A stretch of 64,000 nucleotides of DNA from Caulobacterales bacterium. GTDB taxonomy: Bacteria; Pseudomonadota; Alphaproteobacteria; Caulobacterales; Caulobacteraceae. The stretch is from assembly GCA_017302105.1 (NCBI GenBank), contig JAFLCS010000002.1:375001-439000 (forward strand), given 5' to 3'. The notes beneath the pieces are model-generated. The model was not told the origin of the DNA, did not search any database, and saw nothing but the letters and a program-made list of their open reading frames with translations. Numbering within the stretch: position 1 is the first letter of the stretch; each line of letters opens with the position of its first letter. This document shows, in pieces, positions 18,453 through 28,759 of this stretch. Made by a program: the position numbers and the translations under genes.

Positions 18453-19382
18453 ATGACGCGCCCGGCCATTCTGATTGTTCAGCCGCACCTGCATCCCCTG
18501 CGCGGTTTCCTGGATTCGACCTATGATACCTATGGCCTCTGGGAGGGGCCTCCGGCCGAAGCCGCCGCCCAGATTGGGGCACTGGTCGTCGATGGTGCCT
18601 ATCCCCTGGATCGCAGGCTGGTCGAGCAACTGCCGAATCTGGGCCTGATTGCCTGTTTCACGGCGGGGCACGACGGTATCGACATACGTTGGTGCCGAGA
18701 GAAGGGGCTGGCTGTCACCCATGCGCCGGCCGTCAACCACGAGGATGTCGCCGATCACGCCCTGGCCCTGATTCTGGCGGCCCGGCGCGAGATCATCCGT
18801 GGTGATCGGGAGCTGCGGGCGGGTGGCTGGACCCCGGACAGTCGGATTCTCACCGGCTCTCTCAAGGGGCAACGGGTCGGTATTGTCGGCATGGGCGCGA
18901 TCGGACAGGCCGTGGCCGTGCGGTGCGAGGCCCTGCGTATGACCGTCAGCTGGTGGGGGCCTCGCGCGAAGCCCGATCTTCCCCAGGAACGCGCCGACAG
19001 CCTTGTGGACCTCGCGCGCGACAGTGACATCCTCGTCATCGCCGCCCGGGCCGACGACAGCAACCGGGGTCTGATTTCGCAAGAGGTGATCCAGGCCCTG
19101 GGTTCGCAGGGATTGCTGGTCAATGTCGCGCGAGGCCAGATCGTCGACGAGGCGGCGATGATCGCGGCCCTTCGGGCAGGCCGCCTGGGGCAGGCGGCGC
19201 TTGACGTCTTCGAGACCGAACCGACGGACCCCACCCGCTGGGTTGATGTCCCCAATACCGTGCTGACCCCTCATACGGCGGGGGCCACGCGTGAAGCGGT
19301 CCAGGCGATGGTCATGCTCCTGATTCAGAACCTTGCAGCGCATTTCGCTGGCAAACCGCTGGCGACGCCGCTCACAGAATGA
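18453..19382 (+). CDS. D-2-hydroxyacid dehydrogenase (glyoxylate/hydroxypyruvate reductase type)
   Basis: 309 residues, NAD(P)-dependent D-isomer-specific 2-hydroxyacid dehydrogenase. The Rossmann motif GIVGMGAIGQ is near residue 147. Catalytic Arg in VNVARGQIVDE, Glu in DVFETEP, His in LTPHTAGAT complete the triad. Closest in pattern to GhrB/GyaR-like 2-ketoacid reductases rather than SerA, which is longer. It ends 13 bases before the palindrome of the methionine operon, so read-through into that operon is possible. Substrate specificity not decided by sequence alone. Confidence 0.88.
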   Translation: MTRPAILIVQPHLHPLRGFLDSTYDTYGLWEGPPAEAAAQIGALVVDGAYPLDRRLVEQLPNLGLIACFTAGHDGIDIRWCREKGLAVTHAPAVNHEDVADHALALILAARREIIRGDRELRAGGWTPDSRILTGSLKGQRVGIVGMGAIGQAVAVRCEALRMTVSWWGPRAKPDLPQERADSLVDLARDSDILVIAARADDSNRGLISQEVIQALGSQGLLVNVARGQIVDEAAMIAALRAGRLGQAALDVFETEPTDPTRWVDVPNTVLTPHTAGATREAVQAMVMLLIQNLAAHFAGKPLATPLTE

Positions 19383-19395
19383 GCTTGAAATAATC

Positions 19396-19415
19396 ATATA
19401 AAGATATCTTTATAT
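19396..19415. promoter_or_regulatory. Probable SahR operator, perfect 20-bp palindrome
   Basis: ATATAAAGAT followed directly by its exact complement ATCTTTATAT, five bases before the ATG of the ArsR/methyltransferase-like regulator, in otherwise GC-rich DNA. Position and symmetry suit an autoregulatory operator for the methionine operon. No ribosome site fits between the palindrome and the ATG at 19421, so a leaderless message is likely. Confidence 0.75.
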
Positions 19416-19420
19416 AACAC

Positions 19421-20383
19421 ATGGGCCTTGCTCCTGATGTGACCGTCGATCTTCTGCGTGCCGCCGGCGAACCGACTCGCCTGCGCATCCTGTCGCTGCT
19501 GGCGATGGAGGAGCTCTCGGTCATGGAGTTGGCCCGGATCCTCGATCAGAGTCAGCCGCGGGTGTCCCGGCACCTCAAATTGATGGCCGAGGCCGGGCTG
19601 ATTGAGCGGTTTCCAGACGGGACCTGGGTCTTCTATCGCCTCCCGGCCTCCGGTCCGGCGCGCCGGCTGGCCGACGCCGTGCTGGATCTTCTTGAGGACA
19701 CGGCGGCGGATCGCGACAGCGTGTGTCTTCAGGATGTCCGGGCCGAACGGTACGCCCAGGCGGCTGAGTATTTTGCGCGGGTCGCCCCGCAATGGGACCA
19801 GATTCGCTCGCTCTATGTCTCCGAGGCCGCCGTCGAAGCGGCGATCGAACGGGCCGCCGGCCCCGGCCCGTTTCGTCGCGTCGTCGATCTGGGTACGGGT
19901 TCGGGGCGGATGCTGTCGCTGCTGGGTGAGCGGGCCCATTCGGCGATCGGGCTGGATCTCAGCCAGCAGATGCTGAATGTCGCGCGCCGCAATGTCGCCG
20001 AGGCGGGGCTGAGCAAGGTTGAACTGCGCCACGGCGATATCTTCGCCACCCGTTTGCCTGATGAAAGCGCCGATCTGGTTGTGGTGCACCAGGTGCTGCA
20101 CTACCTGACCGACCCTGCTGCCGCCGTAGCTGAGGCGGCGCGCCTGATCGAGCCGGGTGGCCGCCTGGTGATCGTGGACTTCGCGCCGCACGATCACGAG
20201 CAGCTTCGCTCGGAACACCAACACCGTCGTCTCGGTTTCTCCGATGCCGAAATGGCCCGATGGGGCAGAGAGGCGGGGCTTGTGCCGTCGGCACCGATCG
20301 CCCTGCCGCCGGATCACGACGGACTGACCGTAACCATATGGAGCGCCGACCGGCCGTCCCGGTCCGCGCAAAGGAGCGCCTGA
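19421..20383 (+). CDS. sahR: SahR-like regulator: ArsR HTH fused to SAM-methyltransferase-like domain
   Basis: 320 residues. Residues about 5-85 are an ArsR winged helix (AGEPTRLRILSLLAMEELSVMELARILDQSQPRVSRHLK) and 100-310 a class I methyltransferase fold (VVDLGTGSGRMLSLLGERA, HGDIFATRLPDESADLVVVHQVLHYL). This two-domain layout next to metF and metH matches SahR, a repressor of S-adenosylhomocysteine recycling and methionine genes that senses S-adenosylhomocysteine. The metal-binding Cys motif of arsenic sensors (ELCVCDL) is replaced by ELSVMEL, so it is unlikely to sense metal. First gene of the operon; its stop is followed by the metF ATG after one base. Confidence 0.82.
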   Translation: MGLAPDVTVDLLRAAGEPTRLRILSLLAMEELSVMELARILDQSQPRVSRHLKLMAEAGLIERFPDGTWVFYRLPASGPARRLADAVLDLLEDTAADRDSVCLQDVRAERYAQAAEYFARVAPQWDQIRSLYVSEAAVEAAIERAAGPGPFRRVVDLGTGSGRMLSLLGERAHSAIGLDLSQQMLNVARRNVAEAGLSKVELRHGDIFATRLPDESADLVVVHQVLHYLTDPAAAVAEAARLIEPGGRLVIVDFAPHDHEQLRSEHQHRRLGFSDAEMARWGREAGLVPSAPIALPPDHDGLTVTIWSADRPSRSAQRSA

Positions 20384-20384
20384 G

Positions 20385-21332
20385 ATGGCGACATTAGCCG
20401 AAGCGCGCGCCCTCTTGCTGTCCCCGCTGGGGCCTGTGGCGCGTGCAGGTGACAACCCGAACCCGGTGCGGGTTTCGTTCGAGTTCTTCCCGCCCAAGAC
20501 CGATCAGGCGGAAGAGAACCTGTGGCAGGCGATCCAGCGGCTGGCCCCGCTCAATCCGGCCTTCGTCTCGGTCACCTATGGGGCCGGCGGTTCGACCCGC
20601 GAGCGAACCCACAGAACCGTCAGCCGCATCCTGGCCGAGACGGACCTCAAGCCCGCCGCGCACCTGACGTGCGTGGAAGCCTCGCGTGGCGAGATCGACG
20701 ATGTGATCCAGGAGTATCGCGAGGCCGGCGTGCGTCACATCGTGGCTTTGCGCGGCGATCCGCCAGGCGGCTCCGGCATCGGCGGGGCCTATCAACCGCG
20801 CCCGGACGGCTATGCCAACGCCACCGAGCTGGCCGCCGCCATCAGCCGCGTCGGCGGCTTTGACATCACCGTCGGTGCCTATCCCGAGAAACACCCCGAA
20901 AGCCCGTCGATCGACCACGACATAGATGTGCTGAAAGCCAAGGTCGACGCCGGTGCCACTCGCGCCATCAGCCAGTTCTTCTTCGACATGGACGCCTTCC
21001 TGCGTTTCCGCGATCAGGTGCGCGCTGCCGGGATCACCATCCCGCTGATCCCGGGGATCATGCCGGTGTCCAACTTCAATGGCCTGCGGCGGATGTCGGG
21101 CGCCTGCGGCGCGGCCGTGCCCAGCTGGCTTGAGGCCCATTTCGACGGCCTGGACGACGATCCCGAAACCCGCCGTCTGCTTGCGGCCTCGGTTGCAGCC
21201 GAGACCTGCGCCCGGCTGCAGGAAGAGGGCTTCTCGGACTTCCACTTCTACACCCTGAACCGGGCCGATCTGGTCTACGCCATCTGCCGGGTGCTGGGCG
21301 TGCGCGAGCCCAGGACGGAGACCGCACAATGA
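20385..21332 (+). CDS. metF: Methylenetetrahydrofolate reductase
   Basis: 315 residues, FAD enzyme that reduces 5,10-methylene-THF to 5-methyl-THF, the methyl donor for MetH. Recognised by [45 protein letters not shown], and [24 protein letters not shown] lies eight bases upstream of the ATG. Its stop overlaps the next ATG (ATGA at 21329), so it is translationally coupled to the homocysteine-binding part of methionine synthase. Confidence 0.95.
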   Translation: MATLAEARALLLSPLGPVARAGDNPNPVRVSFEFFPPKTDQAEENLWQAIQRLAPLNPAFVSVTYGAGGSTRERTHRTVSRILAETDLKPAAHLTCVEASRGEIDDVIQEYREAGVRHIVALRGDPPGGSGIGGAYQPRPDGYANATELAAAISRVGGFDITVGAYPEKHPESPSIDHDIDVLKAKVDAGATRAISQFFFDMDAFLRFRDQVRAAGITIPLIPGIMPVSNFNGLRRMSGACGAAVPSWLEAHFDGLDDDPETRRLLAASVAAETCARLQEEGFSDFHFYTLNRADLVYAICRVLGVREPRTETAQ

Positions 21333-22393
21333 CCCGCGCCGACCGCATCGCCGCGCTGAAGGCTGCAGCGCGCGAGCGCATCCTGGTGCTCGACGGCGCC
21401 TGGGGCGTGATGATCCAGCGCGAGAACCTGTCCGAGGAAGACTTCCGCGGCGCGCGTTTCGCCGACCACAATCATCCGCAGAAGGGCAATAACGACCTTC
21501 TGATCCTGACCCGTCCGGACATCATCGAGGGCCTGCACGACACCTATTACGCCGCCGGCGCCGACATTTCGGAAACCAACACCTTCTCGGCCACGACCAT
21601 TGCGCAAGCCGACTATGGCCTGGAGGACGCGGTCTGGGATCTGAACTTCGAAGGCGCCCGCATCGCCCGCCAGGTCGCCGACCGCTGGACCGAGAAGGAG
21701 CCGCGCAAACCGCGCTTCGTCGCCGGCTCGATCGGCCCGACCAACCGCACCTTGTCGATCAGCCCGGACGTCAACGACCCCGGCTATCGCGCGGTGACGT
21801 TCGATGAGGTCTACGACGCCTACAAGCAGCAGGCCCGCGCCCTGCATGAGGGCGGGGTCGATCTGTTCCTGATCGAGACGGTGTTCGACACCCTCAACGC
21901 CAAGGCCGCGATCAAGGCGATTTTGGATCTGGAAGACGAGGGCTATGAGCCTTTGCCGCTGTGGATCTCGGGCACCATCACCGACCGTTCGGGCCGGACT
22001 CTCTCGGGACAAACCGCCGAGGCCTTCTGGAACTCGGTGCGCCACGCCAAGCCGTTTGCGGTGGGCTTCAACTGCGCGCTGGGGGCCGATCTGATGCGGC
22101 CCTATGTGGCCGAGCTGGCCCGTATCGCCGACACCCTGGTGGCCGCCTATCCCAACGCCGGCCTGCCCAACGCCATGGGCCAGTACGACGAACAACCGCA
22201 TGAGACCGCCCACTTCATCGAGGAATGGGCGAAGTCCGGCCTAGTCAACATCGTCGGCGGCTGCTGCGGCACGACACCGGACCACATCAAGCACGTCGCA
22301 GAGGAAGTCGCGGGCGTGACGCCGCGCGTGGTGCCCGAACGCCCCGTGGCGATGCGGCTGAGCGGTTTGGAGCCGTTCGAGGTGGTGGCCTAG
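21329..22393 (+). CDS. metH: Methionine synthase, homocysteine-binding part (split MetH)
   Basis: 354 residues corresponding to the N-terminal domain of cobalamin-dependent MetH, the zinc barrel that activates homocysteine. Visible: [33 protein letters not shown], the Cys of [10 protein letters not shown] and the paired Cys of [11 protein letters not shown] that bind zinc. The rest of MetH is encoded by a separate gene at 23274. A split metH occurs in Caulobacterales, usually with the two parts adjacent; here an unrelated hydrolase sits between them. Confidence 0.93.
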   Translation: MTRADRIAALKAAARERILVLDGAWGVMIQRENLSEEDFRGARFADHNHPQKGNNDLLILTRPDIIEGLHDTYYAAGADISETNTFSATTIAQADYGLEDAVWDLNFEGARIARQVADRWTEKEPRKPRFVAGSIGPTNRTLSISPDVNDPGYRAVTFDEVYDAYKQQARALHEGGVDLFLIETVFDTLNAKAAIKAILDLEDEGYEPLPLWISGTITDRSGRTLSGQTAEAFWNSVRHAKPFAVGFNCALGADLMRPYVAELARIADTLVAAYPNAGLPNAMGQYDEQPHETAHFIEEWAKSGLVNIVGGCCGTTPDHIKHVAEEVAGVTPRVVPERPVAMRLSGLEPFEVVA

Positions 22394-22398
22394 CCACG

Positions 22399-23178
22399 AT
22401 GAAGAACCTTCCTCCCAGGCATGACGCGGTCATCCATGGTCAAAAGCTGGCCTACAGACTCGCGCCCGGCGACGGCGTGACAATGGTGCTCATCAATGGC
22501 GCTGGCGGCCCGATGGAGGGTTGGTTCCGCCTCTTCCCGGACATTACTCGATCAGGGACTGTCTTTGCTTATGACCGACCGGGCGTCGGGGCTTCGCCTC
22601 AGCCGACCTCGGCTCAGACTGGCGCGCAGGTCGTGGAGACCCTACGCAGCCTGCTGAAAACGGCCGAACTGACCCCGCCTTACCTCCTTGTGGCTCATTC
22701 CTTTGGGGGGCTGCACGCCAATCTGTTCGCGCGTCGCCACCCGGACGAGGTCCTTGGCCTGGTCCTAATCGAGCCAACTACGCCCGAGGACGTGACAGCC
22801 CTCAAGCCTTTGCAGTCCAGCGCCCAGCGGTTTGTAAACGGACTGCTGAATCGTCTGTCGCCGGCCAATCCCATGGGTGAAATCGCCCAAGAGCTTGAAA
22901 CCGTGCGCGAGGTGGCGACGGCTGGCCCGTTCCCGAACCGACCACTCGTAGTCATCGCGGGCGGCAAGCCGCCAAAGGACTGGCAGGCACGGTCGGAGGC
23001 GCAGGTCCTAAGGCGCCAACACTTGGAATCTTTATCCCGTCTGTCTCCTCAAGGATCGCTCGTTCTGGCGGCCAACAGCGGCCATTTCCCGCAGATATCC
23101 GAACCTGACGTGGTTCTGGAGGCCATTGCCACACTGTCGGCCCGTCTCGCGCCCAGCCATGCGGAGGAGAAAGCATGA
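22399..23178 (+). CDS. Alpha/beta hydrolase inserted between the metH halves
   Basis: 259 residues from ATG 22399, five bases after the metH N-part stop. Alpha/beta hydrolase fold: VLINGAGGPMEGW (oxyanion region), YDRPGVGASP, nucleophile elbow LVAHSFGGLHAN (Ser), and a late His in NSGHFPQ. Its codons (CTA, GTA, TTA, TCT) are less GC-biased than in the flanking met genes, suggesting later arrival. No good ribosome site; probably coupled to the upstream gene. Its stop overlaps the ATG of the 32-codon ORF. Substrate unknown, and no obvious role in methionine synthesis. Confidence 0.85.
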   Translation: MKNLPPRHDAVIHGQKLAYRLAPGDGVTMVLINGAGGPMEGWFRLFPDITRSGTVFAYDRPGVGASPQPTSAQTGAQVVETLRSLLKTAELTPPYLLVAHSFGGLHANLFARRHPDEVLGLVLIEPTTPEDVTALKPLQSSAQRFVNGLLNRLSPANPMGEIAQELETVREVATAGPFPNRPLVVIAGGKPPKDWQARSEAQVLRRQHLESLSRLSPQGSLVLAANSGHFPQISEPDVVLEAIATLSARLAPSHAEEKA

Positions 23179-23273
23179 CACGCCCCGCTTCGAGCCTCGT
23201 CGCCCTCCATATCCATCTCGCCTTGCGAGCCGCCTTCTCCTCCCAGGTGAATTGGCACAGTCAGAGTCTTTGA
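23175..23273 (+). CDS. Possible 32-residue bridging ORF upstream of metH C-part
   Basis: ATG 23175 overlaps the hydrolase stop (ATGA) and has a strong GGAGGAG site. It runs 32 codons and its TGA abuts the ATG of the next gene (TGAATG at 23271-23276). Start MTRPASSLV resembles the metH C-part start MRPTF, so this may be the former start of that gene, displaced by a short insertion. It may now act as a coupling leader, since the metH C-part has no good ribosome site of its own. Confidence 0.4.
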   Translation: MTRPASSLVALHIHLALRAAFSSQVNWHSQSL

Positions 23274-25919
<2,646 letters not shown>

Positions 25920-25928
25920 GCAGGGGGC

Positions 25929-26468
25929 TTAGGCTTCGGCCGGATAGACGACCTTGCCGTCATCTCTCAGGACGGATCCGGGCGTCGGGACCGCCGCTGT
26001 CGTCCGTCCGGGCGTCATCAGATGATCGACTGGGTGGCCGTTCAGAACCAGGTAGTCGGCGATGATCCGGCGGTGACATCGCCACCACATGGCCTCGGCG
26101 CACATCAAGGCGGCGCGGCGTCCGCTGCCCAGCTCCAGCAGAGCCGCGAAGGCCTCTGAGAAGGTCTCGCCCAGGGCGTAGTCGGCGTAGTTATGGAAGG
26201 CCTCGATCTCCCACAGGGCGTTCACCTGGGGCGGCACATCCGGCTGCCGAGGCCGCCGCCCGCCCAGCGCCGCCATGTGGACATAGTCGATGCCCTGCGC
26301 CTTCAGCTGCGCCGGCAGGCTGTCGATGTTGAACGCCGGATTGCGCCGCGAGCGCGGAAAGGCACGCACATCGATCACCAGATCGACCTTTGCCGCAGCC
26401 AGCATGGCCTCAATCTCCTCCAGCGGGCGATTGGAGTGGCCGATGGTCGTGAAGCCGGCCGGGCTCAT
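25929..26468 (-). CDS. DUF488 family protein
   Basis: 179 residues from ATG 26468, which overlaps the stop of the upstream DUF2945 gene (ATGA), so the two are coupled. Motifs TTIGHSNRPLEEIEAMLAAAKVDLVIDVRAFPRSRRNPAFN, GGRR and LMCAEAMWWRCHRRIIADYL mark DUF488, a small conserved family of unknown function with a conserved Cys and His cluster near the end. Confidence 0.88.
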   Translation of the reverse strand: MSPAGFTTIGHSNRPLEEIEAMLAAAKVDLVIDVRAFPRSRRNPAFNIDSLPAQLKAQGIDYVHMAALGGRRPRQPDVPPQVNALWEIEAFHNYADYALGETFSEAFAALLELGSGRRAALMCAEAMWWRCHRRIIADYLVLNGHPVDHLMTPGRTTAAVPTPGSVLRDDGKVVYPAEA

Positions 26469-26674
26469 GCCATCAAGGTCAGGACGGACCCCCTGTGGGC
26501 GGCGATGTGATCGGTCCGGTCGCTCTGGATCTCGTACTGCGGATCGTCGGGCGTGGCCCGATGGGTATGGCCCTTGTAGTCGAAATCCGCCTCGTGGATG
26601 CGAATGATCCGGCCGCTGACGCGCCCGGCCTCGGAATTCCAGCTGACACGATCTCCCACCGCGAAACGGCGCAT
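26465..26674 (-). CDS. DUF2945 (TUDOR-like, HVA1 family) small protein
   Basis: 69 residues: FAVGDRVSWNSEAGRVSGRIIRIHEADFDYKGHTHRATPDDPQYEIQSD-type sequence is the short SH3/TUDOR-like DUF2945 fold. Function unknown. Promoter-proximal partner of the DUF488 gene, with a 4-base overlap. No signal peptide. Confidence 0.85.
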   Translation of the reverse strand: MRRFAVGDRVSWNSEAGRVSGRIIRIHEADFDYKGHTHRATPDDPQYEIQSDRTDHIAAHRGSVLTLMA

Positions 26675-26764
26675 GACCTCTCCTTTCGTCGGTCTCGTCG
26701 ATCCCGGCCGTCATCAGTGTGGGTGGGGCGGGTCGGTTCGCGATCCTACCGGCCAGAGCCTCGC

Positions 26765-27154
26765 TTAGACAGGCTCGAACGCCTCGATAATCGGGCAGGG
26801 GCCCTGGCTCGATCCGGCGCAGCTGCGCGCCAGCCGGTTCAACGCCGCCCGCGCCTTCGTCAGTTCCGCGATCTTTCGATCCAGCGCCTCGATCCGGGCC
26901 GAGGCCAGCTCACGGGCCCGCACCCGGTCGCGCCCGGCGTCGAGCGCCAGCAGTTCGCCGATCTCTTCCAGCGTAAAACCTCCGGCCTGGGCCGCGCGGA
27001 TGAAACGCAGCCGTCTCAGCACCGGTGCCCCATAACGCCGTATTTCACCGGCCCGCAGCGGGGTCTCGATCAGGCCACGGCGTTGGTAATAGCGAACCGT
27101 CTCCACCCCCACGCCGCCCGCCTGGGCCAGTTGTCCGATCGTCAGGTCCGTCAT
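26765..27154 (-). CDS. MerR family regulator, mercury-type relative with two of three metal cysteines
   Basis: 129 residues. N-terminal winged helix (LTIGQLAQAGGVGVETVRYYQRRGLI), dimer helix about 75-108, and C-terminal SCAGSSQGPCPII with C112 and C120 in the positions of the last two Hg(II) ligands of MerR. The first ligand (Cys82 in Tn501 MerR) is absent; the helix start reads LDAGRDRVRAREL. It reads the shared operator at 27158-27188 and controls itself and the divergent redox membrane protein. The inducer may be Hg(II), another thiophilic metal or a redox signal. Confidence 0.87.
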   Translation of the reverse strand: MTDLTIGQLAQAGGVGVETVRYYQRRGLIETPLRAGEIRRYGAPVLRRLRFIRAAQAGGFTLEEIGELLALDAGRDRVRARELASARIEALDRKIAELTKARAALNRLARSCAGSSQGPCPIIEAFEPV

Positions 27155-27157
27155 CGC

Positions 27158-27188
27158 TTGACTCCGTACTAGGGTACGGACGCTAGAT
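27158..27188 (+). promoter_or_regulatory. MerR-type operator-promoter for the glutaredoxin-MauE gene
   Basis: -35 TTGACT (27158-27163), then a 19-bp spacer containing the inverted repeat TCCGTAC-TAGG-GTACGGA (27163-27180), then a -10-like CTAGAT (27183-27188). The overlong 19-bp spacer with a centred dyad is the hallmark of MerR activation, and TTGACTCCGTAC with TACGGA matches the mer promoter of Tn501/Tn21 as I remember it. Confidence 0.88.
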
Positions 27189-27225
27189 GGGGGATCTTCC
27201 CCGTTTGCTCAAGCCGGAGCCATTG

Positions 27226-27972
27226 ATGCCGAGCGCCGCCAAGACTGCCATCGTCCACCGCATGGTCATGCCCGACCACGTCTGCCCCTATGGCCGCAAG
27301 GCTATCTGGCTGCTGAAATCCAAAGGTTTTGCGGTCGAGGATCACCACCTGACGACCCGCGCCCAAGTCGATGCCTTCAAAGCCGAGCACGGGGTCCAGA
27401 CCACGCCCCAGATCTTCATCAATGGCCAGCGCATCGGCGGCTACGATGATCTGCGCCGCTGGTTCGGCCAGCCGGTGCCCGAGCCGGGCGCGACCAGCTA
27501 TACGCCGGTGCTGGTCGTCTTCGCCGTCGGTGCCCTGATCGCGCTGGCCATCGATTGGCTGATGACGCGCGCCATGGGTTGGTCCGTCCTGCCCAACTTC
27601 ATCGCCGTGACCATGATGCTCCTGGCCATGCTCAAGCTACAGGACGTCGAGAAATTCTCGACCATGTTCCTGAACTACGATCTGCTGGCCCAGCGCTGGC
27701 CGCCCTATGGCTACCTCTATCCCTTCGCCGAGCTGGCGGCCGGAACCCTGATGCTGGCCGGGCTTCTGACCTGGTTTTCGGCACCGCTGGCCCTGTTCAT
27801 CGGCGGCATCGGCGCGATCTCTGTGTTCAAGGCCGTCTATGTCGACAAACGTGCCCTGAAATGCGCCTGCGTCGGCGGTTCGTCCAATGTGCCGCTGGGC
27901 TTCGTTTCGCTCAGCGAAAACCTGGCCATGATCGGCATGGCGATCTGGATGCTGGCGATGATGATCGCCTGA
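27226..27972 (+). CDS. Glutaredoxin-MauE fusion, redox-associated membrane protein
   Basis: 248 residues from ATG 27226 (GGAG six bases upstream); an ATG at 27187 overlaps the -10 element and cannot be the start. Residues 1-82 are a glutaredoxin with monothiol site C20-PYG, the cis-Pro TTPQIF and GGYDD. Residues 95-245 are a four-helix MauE/DoxX-like domain ending in KCACVGGSSNVPLGFVSLSEN with C213 and C215. MauE-type proteins pass disulfides across the membrane, so the fusion suggests thiol exchange on the cytoplasmic side. Controlled by the divergent MerR; the lack of merA/merT nearby argues against a standard mer operon. Confidence 0.88.
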   Translation: MPSAAKTAIVHRMVMPDHVCPYGRKAIWLLKSKGFAVEDHHLTTRAQVDAFKAEHGVQTTPQIFINGQRIGGYDDLRRWFGQPVPEPGATSYTPVLVVFAVGALIALAIDWLMTRAMGWSVLPNFIAVTMMLLAMLKLQDVEKFSTMFLNYDLLAQRWPPYGYLYPFAELAAGTLMLAGLLTWFSAPLALFIGGIGAISVFKAVYVDKRALKCACVGGSSNVPLGFVSLSENLAMIGMAIWMLAMMIA

Positions 27973-27977
27973 CGGCA

Positions 27978-27999
27978 ATCCCCGCATCGACGCGGGGAT
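27978..27999. repeat. REP-like palindrome 1
   Basis: ATCCCCGC and GCGGGGAT around a 6-nt loop, six bases after the MauE-fusion stop. This pattern (CCCCGC..GCGGGGATCCAGA) is typical of dispersed alphaproteobacterial intergenic repeats. Confidence 0.6.
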
Positions 28000-28029
28000 C
28001 CAGACCACTGATCTCCCCCGCCGTTGTCA

Positions 28030-28050
28030 CCCTCGGGCTTGACCCGAGGG
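28030..28050. repeat. REP-like palindrome 2
   Basis: CCCTCGGG and CCCGAGGG, perfect 8-bp arms around CTTGA, 31 bases after the first palindrome. The GTCACCCTCGGGCTTGACCC type is common between genes in this group. Confidence 0.6.
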
Positions 28051-28759
28051 CCAGACGCGGTGTCGCTCAGCTCCTGGCGGGTCAGGCTCTTGGCCCGCTC
28101 GCCCGCCCCTCGGATCGAGCCCGTCGGTGACGAGGAAAAGCGGGCACGGCCCGCATTTCCCCCGTCTGCAATCCCCGCCCGCTCAGCCCGCCAGCATACT
28201 CATGGCCGTCCCCATGCCGGGGAGGGCGCATGGCCAGCGACCGTGTCGGTGTGGGGATGCGGATGAGCGGGGACAGCGGCGGGGCGGAGTACCTGTCGGG
28301 TCCGGGACCTGTCTCGTTGGGACAGGCCCGCCCGTCCGGGGCCAGAACAACTGCGTAGTCTCGAATAGAGGCGCCGAGCAGGGGCTCCGGGAAAATATCC
28401 GCGGCGGAGCGGCAACTCGGGTCGAAACGCACCAACACATCTACGGTCACCGGACCCGACGTCCGGCGCTCCGCCGGCCCTCCCAACTTCATAGCGAAAG
28501 CGTGAGGCCGAAGAGCCGTGTCGTTCTCCAGTGCCTGGTCTTTTCGGATTCGCGCCAGCGAAGGTCCGGGACAAGCGCGCCGCTCGCTGCCTCGCTGGTG
28601 GTTCAAGCGGCGCGAGACAGGTATCGCGGTCCTCTGTTCCGGTTCTCTCCTCCGCATCGCGCGCGATGATAAAGCAGGGGGGCTAGCGCCCCACCCGCGT
28701 TGCCCGACTCCGTCGGGGAGGCTAGACGGTTCACTCCTCCCGAAACGACTGACCGACCC

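Larger units (their letters stand above)
27973..28759. other. Gene-poor gap upstream of serS
   Basis: About 790 bases. The first 80 hold two REP-like palindromes. The rest gives only short overlapping readings in both directions with no recognisable domain and no good ribosome sites; none is called. It may contain a decayed gene. The serS promoter should lie near the right end, and GGGGGGCTAGCGCCCC at 28678-28693 is a compact palindrome there. Confidence 0.4.

Noticed and set aside
28127-28669. Possible protein in the gap before serS
   Set aside because: No ribosome site, Arg/Pro-rich composition and overlapping equally good frames on both strands; kept only as gap description.
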